The notes beneath the pieces were generated by a model. The model did no database searches and was not told where the DNA came from. It saw only the letters and a program-made list of their open reading frames with translations. From Orientallactaga sibirica (lineage: Eukaryota > Chordata > Mammalia > Rodentia > Dipodidae): a DNA stretch of 64,000 nucleotides. The stretch covers positions 6,528,001 to 6,592,000 of the forward strand of contig JAEOAD010000018.1 of assembly GCA_036365145.1 (NCBI GenBank). Reading direction: 5' to 3'. The first letter of the stretch is position 1. The number at the start of each line of letters is the position of its first letter. The translations under genes and the position numbers were made by a program. Of this stretch, positions 50,201 through 62,200 are shown piece by piece.

Positions 50201-53200
50201 TATTAACAGTATTTTCCAGAGCAGTTGCCAGTTGCACCTTTCCTTCATAGTGTCTTGGTATTTGATTCTTAGTTTCCCTCCTCAGCCTCTCCAAAGGCAA
50301 CAGAGAAGGCTGTGAAAAGCAGTACCATCCAGGGCCTGAGGGAAGGCATGAAACTCCTGGACTCTAGGAGATGAGAGACCAGAAGATAAAGACCAGATGC
50401 ATGTGTCCCTTTCCCTTTCCCTCCTACTCTGTGGTACTCTTGGGTTTTAGTCTCTCATTTCCTGGCTGCTCCTAAAGTGAGTCTCCCTTGGTCACTCAGT
50501 TTACTCAGGGGGTCCAGCTCCCATTGCACCTGTTGCTCAGACGGTGGGGTAGGGTGGGATACTGTCCAGCAAAGAAGGGATTGTTTCAGGCACTGATGGT
50601 CTTGCATGAACAGTCATATGCAGTGTGTCCTGCACTTTCAGGATGGGCTCCTGGAAGTGACCTTGCTGAGTTGAATGGTCAGTGCCTTATAGTATATGCA
50701 AACAAAGAGGTTTTTTTGGTCATGTGTATATGTGTATGCACATTCATGTGTGTGTGCACATGCGCAGTGCACACGTGGAGGCCAGAGGCCAATATTGGGA
50801 GGCTTCCTCAATCACTCTCCACCTAATTTTTTTTTTCAAGGTAAGGTTTCACTCTAGCCCAGCCTGGCCTGGAATTCGCTATTTAGTCTCTCAGGGTGGC
50901 CTTGAACTCAAGGCAATCCTCCTACCTCTGCCTCCCAAGTGCTGGGATTAAAGGCATGTGCCACTACGCTCAGCTTAATTTTTTTTTTCTAAGGTAGGGT
51001 CTCATTCTTGCCTAGGCTGACCTGGAACTTACTCTGTAATTCTAGGCTGGCCTCAAGCACATGGATCCTCCTACCTCTGCCTCCCAAGTGTTGGGATTAA
51101 AGGTGAGCGCCCATGCGTGGCTCCACCTTATTTTTTGAGACAGATTCACTGAAACCAGAGTTCACCCACTGAACTCAGGGCTCATGAGTTTGAACAAGCT
51201 AGCCAGCAAGCCCTAGGGATTCACCTGTCTCCACCTCCCCAGTGGTACAAGCCACCGTGTTCAGCTTTTACATAGGTGTTGGATATTCAAACTGAGGACC
51301 TCATGCTTGCTTGGAAGGCACCTGACCCACTGAGCTATGTCACCCAGCCCTGCAAATGGAGTTTTCAGTGGAAGTATGCCTCATACACTACAACACATAG
51401 TTATAGTGTGCAGCTTGGCGCTGTCCCACAGCTAGGTACGTTGGCTCACCTTGCTTGATGGCCTCTGCCAGTTGTGCCCCAGAGTACAGTGTACAGTGCC
51501 TGTGCCCTTGCCCACTCTTCGTCTGGCTTATTATCTCCTGGAATTGTGGAGTCTTACACCTATCCTCAGGACCTGATTGGTAATGCATTTCTCACAGACT
51601 GTTGGGGAGACTCATATCACAGGTGTTCCTGCTTAACAAGTTGGTTTGCATCTCCTTCTAAGTCTTTGCTTGCCTGAGGCACTAGCACCCTTCTACTGCT
51701 TGACTGAAACATGTTGGCTTACTCTTCCCATTAGAATTGAAATCTTGGAGTTGATGTGGGTGTTTATTGTACATTTTCTGTGGATGTGTGACTCAGGGTG
51801 GGGGTGGGGGTCTCAGTTTTTAAACCTGATAGATGTGTTATTTCTTGTGTCCTTATGTCCCCTACTAGAATTCATCTGGAAGCTTCTCTTAGTACAGTGT
51901 CTCTTTACTCACACGAATTACACCCCTCATACAAGTTGGCCAGCCTCTGTGTATACTCAGAAGGAAGTTTCTTATGGTGGGTGCAACATGCCTACCTTGA
52001 GCAAACAAAGTGGCCCAGTAGTCAAATACTTAGGTGTGGTTCTTTTTATCTTTTTTAAAAAAGTATTTATTTATTTATTTATTTATTTATTTATTTTGGT
52101 TTTTCGAGGCAGGGTTTCCCCTAGTCCAGGCTGACCTGGAATTCACTATGTAGTCTCAGGGTGGCCTCAAACTCATGATGATCCTCCTACCTCAGCCTCC
52201 CGAGTGCTGGGATTAAAGGCATGTGCCACTACACCTGGCAAAAATATTTATTCATTGGAGCGAGAGAATGGGTGTGCCAGGGCCTCCTGCTGCTGCAAAC
52301 GAAACTTGAGATGCATGTGCTACTTTGTGCATTTGGCTTTACATGGTTACTAGGGAATCAAACCCTGACCATCAGCCCTTGCAAGCAAGTGCTTTTAATT
52401 GCTTAGTCATATCTCCATCCTCCTTTCTTCTTTTTGTATATGCATGTGTTGTGCTTGTCTGTTTATATGGTGTCTATACTTGTGTGTATGCTTGTCATAT
52501 GTGTGTATGCATGTGCAGGAACACATATGTATGGGAGGAGGCCAGAGGTCAACATTGAACATCTTACTTAATGTCTGTCTACCTTATCCTTTGAAACAGC
52601 ATCTCTCATTGAACCTAGAGCTCACCAGTTTAGCTAGATAAACTAGCCAGTGAGTCCAGAGACTCACCGTCTTTACCTCCGCTGGCTCTAGGATCACAGG
52701 CATGCACCTCCATACTATATATTTTACATGGGTTCTGAACTTAGTTTCTCATGTTTGAAGGCAAGCGCTTTACCCACTGAGCCATCTCCACAGCCCATGT
52801 AGCTCTTTTATTAAAGCCTGGAGAGTCTTGAGAGATTAGCTCTGTAAGGAGAATAGTGTAGCAGTGTGTAGGCAGGCGTAGTAGGACAGATCACTTTAGC
52901 CTGCAGTAAAGTTGGGAAAGCCCTAGGGCATCGTTGCAAAAACTGCTTGTGTGTAACTTTTCCCTGAAATATTTGTATTTTTCTTCAGATCACAAGAAAT
53001 ACTACACCCATGTACAGAACGCCAGAAATTGTAGACCTGTATTCCAACTTCCCCATCGGCGAGAAGCAGGACATCTGGGTGAGGCTCAACTGCTTGTCCT
53101 GCTGCTACCTTGTCAGTCAGGCCATGGCCAGAGCCGCAGGACTGTGCACAACCTGGAGGCCTGTGTCTCTGTCTGTCCTGGACTCTTGTGTCCCTTAAGC

Positions 53201-56200
53201 CCCCTTACCTTTTCCAGGCCCCTTCCTTTTGACTTCATTTTCAGAAGAATTGCTTGTGGCTGCTTCTAGTAGAAGTGAATCAGAGCAATTGTGATATAAG
53301 CATGGCTTTGAGGTTACAAAGATGTCACAAGGCAGCACGACCAGCTTCTTCACTCATCCTGCCTCTGGAGCCTTGACCTGGCATGTCTCTTTGGCAGCTA
53401 ACTGATGCCCAGGGCCCCCTGCACCTCTCTAGGGTTATGTCCCAAATACTACAGACATCCACTCTACTCACACCACCATAAAAGAGACCTCGTGTGACCT
53501 CACATGCAGCAAGCAGTTAGTTCCCCAGAGATGCCCCTGGGGCATCTTCAGTCCAAGTCTATGCTGTCTGTCAGAGATGGTGTCAGACCCCACAGTAAGA
53601 TCTAGCCCTTCTTTGGTGCCATTTGCAGTCCCATGTGGTTTTGACTGACCACAAAGCCTAGCTTCCCACAAGCCCCTCCTGGGATTTGATTAGCTTGCTA
53701 GAGTGGCTTGCAAAACTCAGGGACACACAGATGTTGACTAGTTTGCTCTAAAAGTCACAACAGGTACAGATGGAGAGATGCACAGAGCATGTGGGAAAGA
53801 GGGTGGAGCCTCCCTGCCCCACTAAAGTATACCATCCTTCAGGACCCTCCACTTGATGAGCTGTTCAGGCAGTCACTTAAACCCTGCCCTTTGGGTTTTC
53901 TGCCTCATATGAAGGCATGGTTGATTACAACATTGGCCATGGGTGTCAGGACAACCATTAATTCCTGTGCCCTCCTGGAGGTTGAGGGGTGGGGCAGAAA
54001 GTTCTAACCCTATGATTTTGACCTTGGCTTAGTCTTTCCAGTGACCAGTCCCATCCTGAACCTACCTAGGAGTGGCCAGCAAGCATTCATATTAAGGATT
54101 TTAGGAGTTGTATGCTAGCAAATAGAAAGAAAATTATATTTCACAGTATCACACATAAACCCTGTCTCTACATTGGGCTGGGTCCTGCTTGTTGTGGCCA
54201 TGACCGTCATTATTCCCCTAAGGAGAGGGAAGTGATGATATCAACCACCCCCCCCCTCTTTGCTGAGCACCTAATCTGTGTCAAGGACCTGCATACTTGA
54301 GGTTTGTAGGGGCCATTGCTGATCCCATTGTGGATACATTTTTGTGTGTAGGATTCAGTTTGGAATAATGGGGATGCATACACATCTTCATTAGCTTTTT
54401 GAGTCTTTGTCCACCCGGAGTGGTCCTGAGTATACTTCTGGGTACAAGGACATAGCTAAGATGCGTCATCTGGTGTCCCATGTATGCTGTTGCTTCTGTC
54501 TGGATAAAGTCCCATTGTATCAGTAACTCCCAATTCCTGAGCCTGGTGATGCCATTTGTTATGGTGGGTACAACTAATCAAAGAAAGGTTGGTTCTGTGG
54601 GAATCCTCAGCTGGCTTCCATGCCTTTCATATTACCCAGTTTGTGCTGGGAATTGCCTGCATGGAGTTCATCCTTGACATTTGGTGTGCCCTTCCATGGT
54701 GAAGTCCTCAAAGTGCCTACCTACTCCCAAAACTGATGGATGAGTAGGAGCTCTGGAGGGATCCTTTCAATTTGAAAACAAGAGCATGGGACTTACTGCT
54801 ATGACCTAGACAGCTCTTTGTGGTGGGAAAGGTGGGAAGAGCTAGACTTCCTAAGAGCAGCACTATCTTTGAACCACCTAGCCAGATTGACTTTGGGGGA
54901 GGGGCATTTTTAAGTCACAATCAATATATGACTCATCCAAACAAACAATAGCAACTTGATCAATGCCCTCCAAGGGTCCCCCAGGTCCCCAGTCAGCCTC
55001 TGCTTGCCCCCACTCTACATCTGCCATTGTTTTCTCACACCCTTGCCTAGCGTCTCCTCTCCCCCTAGGCCCTCGGCTGCATCTTGTACCTGCTGTGTTT
55101 CCGACAGCATCCTTTTGAGGATGGAGCAAAACTTCGAATAGTTAATGGGAAGTACTCAATTCCTATGAATGATACTCGTTACACAGTTTTCCACGATCTC
55201 ATTCGTAAGTTTCTATTGTGAGTTTGCTCGATGTGGGGGTGTGGGAACGCTTTTGGGTTTTAGGTGCCACTTACCCACGGGCAACACTATTCAACATCTC
55301 CTTCCATTGCTGCTGTTGTCACAGCATCCTGATGGAAGCTTATCAATGAAACACCTCACTTGTCCACCTTTTTGATGAGCTTATGGTTCTCTGAATGGCC
55401 CTTCCTAATTATCTTGTTCAATTTTATCATGGTGGTTCTGTCATTGATTCCTTTGCTTCTGAAGTCAGCCCTGTGTGTAAAGTGAGTGTGGTATCTGGTC
55501 TGTAACCTCTGCAAGGGCAGGTGGTTGCTGTCCTGCTCAGGGCCAGGTATGGAGGTGACTTGGGGCCAATTGTGTGCTTCTGTGTTTTGCCTCAGGTGCC
55601 ATGCTGAAGGTCAACCCAGAGGAGCGGCTATCGATTGCTGAGGTGGTCCGCCAGCTGCAGGAGATTGCGGCAGCCAGGAACGTGAACCCCAAGGCCCCCA
55701 TCACAGAGGTAAGGACACTGTGCAGCTATATAGGCCCTACCTAGACCCTCAAGGTGCTATGCATTCTTTGTGTTACTTTCAGTCTTCCTAGTTAATCTAA
55801 CGTGGTGTCATAGACCCTTCATACTGTCATAGGCTGTCATACCAGGCAGAGCTCACTTCTGAAGCCCAGTGTAACCTAGGAGCTCCTGTGCCACTTGCAG
55901 TCCTTGAAACCTCTTCTCTGGGCCAGCTAATTCCTAGACAACGCTGCACTGTGGGCTGAGCTTCCAGAGAATTGCACACTTGGCCTGAGGAGCTGACAGA
56001 AAAGCCCCACCCAGCACCCCAATCCCAGGTGCTAGCATTCTGGGCTGCAGGCATAATACATCTGCTCGAGATGGTCTAGTGGACTGGGAAGAAATGAAAG
56101 GAAGAGGATGTGTCATGATAGGACCAGGACCAGGACTGACTGACTGTTTCCTGGGTTTTAAGCTATGAATGGAAGTTTTGTTTGTGAAGTGTGACTACCC

Positions 56201-59200
56201 TCTGCTTAGATGCCTGAGAACTTACTGCTCATTACAGTGAAGCAGGTAGGTGTCTGCTTAACTGAATTGGCCGCCTTTTGGGACTAACAGGTTGAGGATA
56301 CAGGTACTCAGGGTAGATGCAAACTAGCTCTGGCTCTTGGAGAGAGCTCATTTCAATGTCTTTGGCTCTTACAGCTGCTGGAGCAAAATGGAGGCTATGG
56401 GAACCCAGGGCCTTCCCGAGGACCACCCCCTCCTGGAGGCCCTGCGAATAGTGGGTACAGTGGAGGTAAGCTCCCCAACTTTCCCATCCCTCTGCTCCCA
56501 CAGGGATGTCCATCCTCCTGCTGTGCGCCAGTCACCCAGCACATCAGGCCAGACACTAAATCCTGCTCCTATGAGGCTTTCAGCCTGGTAATTGGAGCCA
56601 CTACAGGCTTCACCATTCCCTGTGCTCATAACTCTACCAAGCCAGTGTGCTCAGAGTACAGTGCAGCATTTAATGCAATATTTGAATTCAAGTCAGCCAA
56701 GGGAAGGGGTGCTGAGGCAAGATCTAGAAGAGACCAGGCTAGAGCCATCAAGGGTCCTGCTTGACAGGAATCCTGTCAACACACAGCCAAGCAGGGGCTA
56801 ACTTGCCTGCCCTTTGGGATTGTGGTTGACCACTGTCCCCAGCTCCTCCAGAGGTTACATTGTAGCCTGAACTGTCTGCACAGCCCAAGATCATGGAGAA
56901 ATGACCCTCCTTTGGGCAGAGGTCATCCCAGGGTCTCTCCCAAAAGCTGGAACAAAGGGCCAGGCTTGTTTTTGGCAGGATCAGCAAGTGATATCCTAAG
57001 GTCACAAAGCACTAAAGGCGCCTGGTGGGGGCAGAGAAGGGGAACAAATGTGCCTGCAGGAATTAGGGTGCAGTTAGAAGAGGTGGGGGAGAGGGCTGGT
57101 CCTGACAATGTTAGAGTGGACCCAGCTAGAGAGAGGCCTTCTACCTCATGTGGAGTAGACGTCTGGAGGATACCAGTGTAGGGAGTAAGGAGAGCCTGAG
57201 ACAGAGATGTGGTCTTATGCTCTCTCCCACTCTCCCTGTTGGAGTATCAAGGGCTAACTTGGGTCCTTCTCTAGACCTTTGTTTCCTGGAGAAGAGATTC
57301 TTGTTTTCAATAGTTGGCCAGCCCAGCAACCTGGTTCTTCAGGTCTTCACTCTGTGCCCAGTATGTGTGATTTAGTTGCAGGTGTGTCTTTGCTGGGGAG
57401 AGGGTTCTTGGGGTGCCTACTTCTGCATCATGCTATGCAAGCTTGCTGCTCCTGGAGCTACAACAACTGCACTACCACATCCTGTGAGGGCTTTACTTCA
57501 GGATCTTGTGGTCTTGGGGTCCACTTTTGTTTGCTCCACTCTGTCAAAGAACAGCTATCAGTGGCTTTTAGTTGCCACCTTGAAACCGTTCCATAGAGCT
57601 CCAGATCTGTTGTGCTGACATCAGCTGTTCCCTGGGTATATTAGTTGCTTTCTCATTGCTGGGACAAAGTACCTGACCATGAGTAGCTTATGTAGCAGCT
57701 AGGTAATACAGCTCAGTGGTAGAGCACTTGCTTAGCATGCTTGAGACCGTAGGTTCAATCCCCAGCACCATTAAAAAAAATAGCTGGGCGTGGTGGCACA
57801 CGCCTTTAATCCCGACACTAGGGAGGCAGAGGTAAGAGGATTCCCGTGAGTTCAAGGCCACCCAGAGACTACATAGTGAGACCTTACCTGGGGGGGGGGG
57901 TGGGAACTTATGGAAGGAAAAGTTTCTTTTGACTTACTTTCAACAAGACGGCACCGCAGGCTGGAGCAGGAAGCCTGCTTTGAATCTCACCAGAGTCAGG
58001 AAGCAGAGAACAGGATTTGGAGCCTGGAAGCTGGGCTGTGATACCTCAAGGTCCACCCCTAAAGATACACTTCTCCAGTAAGGCTCCACCTCCTAAAGGT
58101 TCCACAACCTTCTTGAACAGTGCCAGCAGCTGTGAATCTAGTACTCAAAACCTGAGCCCATAACATTCAGACCTCCGCATTGGGTAGAGCTCTGGAAAGG
58201 CTGGGAACAACAGTTGGACCTGCTGGTGTGAGACCTGGCTCACCAGTGGTTGATGGGGGCAGTGATGGGTGATGGAGTCAGTGGAATTTCTTGGGGGCGT
58301 GCCCCTGACTTGCTGAGGCCATCTCCCATAGGCCTGGCTCTGGCAGAATATGACCAGCACTATGGTGGGTTTCTCGACATCCTGCGGGGTGGAACAGAGC
58401 GGCTCTTCACCAACCTCAAGGACACCTCTTCCAAAGTCATCCAGTCTGTTGCTAAGTAAGTATGAGGGCTGCCATGCACTGTTCTCTGCCTGTGTAGAGC
58501 TTCCCACACAGTGGGACAGCATCCCTCTCTACCAGGGTAGGACCAGAGGCAGACCTGAGCCTAAAGCCTGAAGCCCTGTCCTTAGATCCCTACTCAGGGC
58601 TCTGCCTTGTCCAGCACTGGTTCAGATCTCTTTAGCTCTGCTGGTGCCCAGCACAATGGCATTGTTCCTTTTCTTTGGTGTCAAATACATGAGACAGTTG
58701 CAGGGCACAGTGACATCTTCCATCTTGGCCTCTCCCCATTAAAACAGTCACTGTAAAACCTAGGCCATAGTGGGTGTGAGCATGTAGTTAAGAAAGCCCT
58801 ATCATGACCTTGGAGCCCTGCTGCAGGGGTAGGCCATGAGGTCCAGCCTTGGGAGTGCTCTCGAATGTGATGCTATGTTGGAGGGCCCTCTATCAGCTTT
58901 TCTGGAGTTAATTGTAACAGGTGCCTGGGTAGCCTCACTGGCCCTCATCACTGTGGCCACCTGTACTGCCTGGGAACATCTGTTGCTGCAGGAAGCACAG
59001 TGCTTATGGTCCCCATACTCCTGCAGTTGATAAAAACACCCTTAATTGTTTTTGTGCTTTAATTGTGTGTTGTCCACAGTGTTCACAGCCCCCAGCAGAT
59101 GTGCCTATGTGTATATGACCATGTGTGTGTATACATGTGCCATTGAGGGAGTGTGCATCCATGTGCTACATTGTGTGATTGCAGGTGTGTGAATGTGCAT

Positions 59201-62200
59201 GCACATGGGCGTTCTGCCTGAAATGCATGCCTACACTCGACAGAGTTTCAAAAACTCCTGTGTGCATTAAATTGACTTATGAATAATAACAAATACCTTC
59301 ATGTTTTGGCTTTTCCACTAAAAAGGGCCAGGTGTAGTGACAGGTGACAAAAGTGAGTACCTCAGGCCTAGTAACTTACCAGCCAACATCTGGGCTGACC
59401 CTTTCTTTGTGGGGAACAGGCCTGATGCACACACCTTTGTACCTGTGCCCAGAGCTGACTTGCCAGAATCCATGGTACCGTCCCCTACAAGGTTTGAGGT
59501 TGGGGTGAGGTGTGCATGAAATGAGCAATCACTATAAAGCACAAGGTGTCTTGACATGTGCTTGCCTGTTCTTGACCTGAAACTGGGGTGCTTGTGTCTT
59601 CCTTGAGGGGTGGCTGGATCCATTTTATACCTTTGGCCGCATGTTTGCGTCCTTTGTTCTGCTTACTACTGGGTTCTTAAGGATTTTAAATGCAGAGATG
59701 GCTGTAAACATGCTTTACTTCAATGCCTTACAGTCCATGTTAGTCTATTTCATCTGGGCCTCTCGTTGACCCCTTGTTGACTCTCGGCTGATGGCAAGTG
59801 TGGCTGACCCAGCTCTGTCTCCACTTTTCTGTCCTGGCCTCACTGTCCAGTCTTGGTGTGCAGCTCCCAGGGGCTCTGCTGCACCATCCACTACCCTCTC
59901 CTTCCTCCCAAGGCATTTTGGCAGTTATGGCATAACTGTTTCTTGAGATGAACTTCAGAATAAGCTTGACAAGTTCCTTTATAGTCACCTGCATTTTTTT
60001 CAGAGTGTGGACCTGTTTAGGGGATGGTTGGTTTCTAAGAGTTGGCTGTGGCCACCAGCAGAGATGCATCTCAGACATTCAGCTAGTGTCTTTCTGCCCT
60101 CCAGTGATATCTGCTTGCTCTCCTCAAGCCTGCTTGAGGCAGATGGTATGCTGTGTCCTCAGGCTAATGACCACTCTGTCTGGGCCACCACTGGAGGCAG
60201 TAGGATGAGTGAACACTGTCCACAGCATCCCTTCTCTTGTTACTGCCTCTCAAGACAGCCCCCTGGGTTGCCTCCTTGAAGAGCACTTCAGAAAACAAGA
60301 TAGCTCAAGCTCTTACTACCCCAGCTTGCAGGTACTGGTTTGTGCCCCTTTTCATTAGTTGTCAGCTCACATGGCACAGGTACTTGCAGGAGCCTGAGCA
60401 AATGCACATATATGTGTGTCTACACTTGTGCTTCTTGTGTGAATACAGCTTACTATGAAGTCCCCTTGGTGTCCCAGGACACTTAATACTTTTGTGATGT
60501 AACTGCTGAATGTTTCTTGTAGTGACTGAATGTTCTTTTAATTCCAGCTATGCAAAAGGTGATCTGGATATATCTTACATCACATCCAGGATTGCAGGTA
60601 TGTCTCTGGGCCAGGCCATAAGATGCACTTAGGCTGTTCCTGTGTTTGGGGTGCTAAACAGGTGTCAGTGGAGGTAGCCAACATGGGAGCCAAGCTCCTT
60701 CCTGGATAGCTGTGAAGCCACATGAGAATGTGGCCTGGGGCACTGCACCAGAAGAGTGGTAAGCAGCCTGTGTCCAGCATACTTTCTGGCTTATGAGGAG
60801 GGCAGGCTAGGGTCAGCCAAGCATCTGGCATGACTGGAACTCTGAGGTCTCAGGGGGATTGATGAAGGCCAAATAGGTATCTAAGCAAAATAATCGAAAA
60901 AGCTGATTGGGTGTGGTGGCACATGCCTTTAATCCCGGCACTCAGGAGGCAAATGTAGAGGGATTCCTGTGAGTTGGAAGCTAGTGTGGAACTACAGAGT
61001 GAAATCCAGATCAGCCTGGTCTAGTGTGGCACCCTACCTCAGAAACAGCAAAAAACAAACAAATAAAAAAACACCTAATCATAGATGCTGAAGTCATCTA
61101 GTCGCCTCCTCCATAGTTCCCTGCAACTGGCTTGGTGAGATTTCCCATGTGGTGTGTCTGTACACCTCTTTCACCGTGCAGGCTGGGAGACCATAGGAGG
61201 GTGAGAAGTCTCTGTGAACACAGTACTGGGTGTTCAGTCCTTGAGTGGAAGCTGACTTGGGCCTACTTTGTTTCAGTGATGTCGTTCCCAGCAGAAGGTG
61301 TGGAGTCAGCAATTAAAAATAACATAGAAGATGTGCGATTGTTTCTGGATGCCAAGCACCCAGGACACTACGCTGTCTACAACCTGTCTCCAAGGACATA
61401 CCGGGCTTCCAAGTTTCACAATCGAGTAAGTAACCCCAAGTTGTTTTGTGATTTTGGCCATTCCCATTCTTCGACCTCAGTCCAGTTTTGGGTGATGGGT
61501 CCACTGCTAGCTGCAGCACTAGGCAGCTAGTGGACCACACCAGGCAGCTGTAGGGGGTGGACAGAAGCTCTGAACAGCACAGGCTCTCAGGGAGGATAGA
61601 GCTAGAGGGTGCAGTGGGGCTGGGGAAAGGCCAGAGTGTCTTCAAAAAGAGGCTCTGTAGCACACAAACTTTGAGGAGGAAATCTTGGGAGGATTGCTAC
61701 TTTTTAAGAAACAGAGTGTTGCCAAGTGTGGTGGCACACACCTTTAATCCCAGCACTCGGGAGGCAGAGGTAGGAGGATTGCCAAGAGTTTGAGGTCACC
61801 CTGAGACTACATAGTTAATTCCAGGTGAGCCTGAGCTAGAGTGAGACCCTACCTCAAGGAAAAAAAAAAAAAGAAACAGAGTGTTTTCCTCTCCCCTTTA
61901 CTGCTCCCAAGCCCCAGGACCAGGCAGCCACACAGGTTGGTTCAGTAATGCCAGACAGTCCAGGACTTTTTACATATCTAAAAAGACCCAAAGCACACAA
62001 AAGGGTGACTCTTTTTGCAGCATCAGTGTGTCAGTCAGGTGGCACAGGGCACACATAGCCAAGGATGATGCAAGAGAATTCCACTAAGGAAGGTACTCAG
62101 AAACTAACACTACCGTATCTGTGAAGTCTCTCAAAAGGACCATGCTATGGGCACACAAAGGCAAGGTGGTCATGCTGAGATGCCAGCTGAGTTTATGGTG

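Larger units (their letters stand above)
57640..58165. repeat. Unassigned rodent repeat, split by ID and B1 elements
   Basis: TTAGTTGCTTTCTCATTGCT (left) and GGAAGGAAAAGTTTCTTTTG...CAGGAAGCAGAGAACAGG (right) are in the order seen at 43806-44196. The two SINEs below sit inside it. Confidence 0.45.

Noticed and set aside
51646..52134. 162-codon plus-strand frame
   Set aside because: Its second half is a B1 tail and body; the first half is intron with no motif.
59100..59215. GT-rich patch considered as a microsatellite or regulatory repeat
   Set aside because: Units are irregular and short, so it is low-complexity text only.
61132..61530. 132-codon plus-strand frame taken as one gene
   Set aside because: Only 61277-61425 is real coding sequence (GAK exon 13). 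The rest is intron read through both splice sites.
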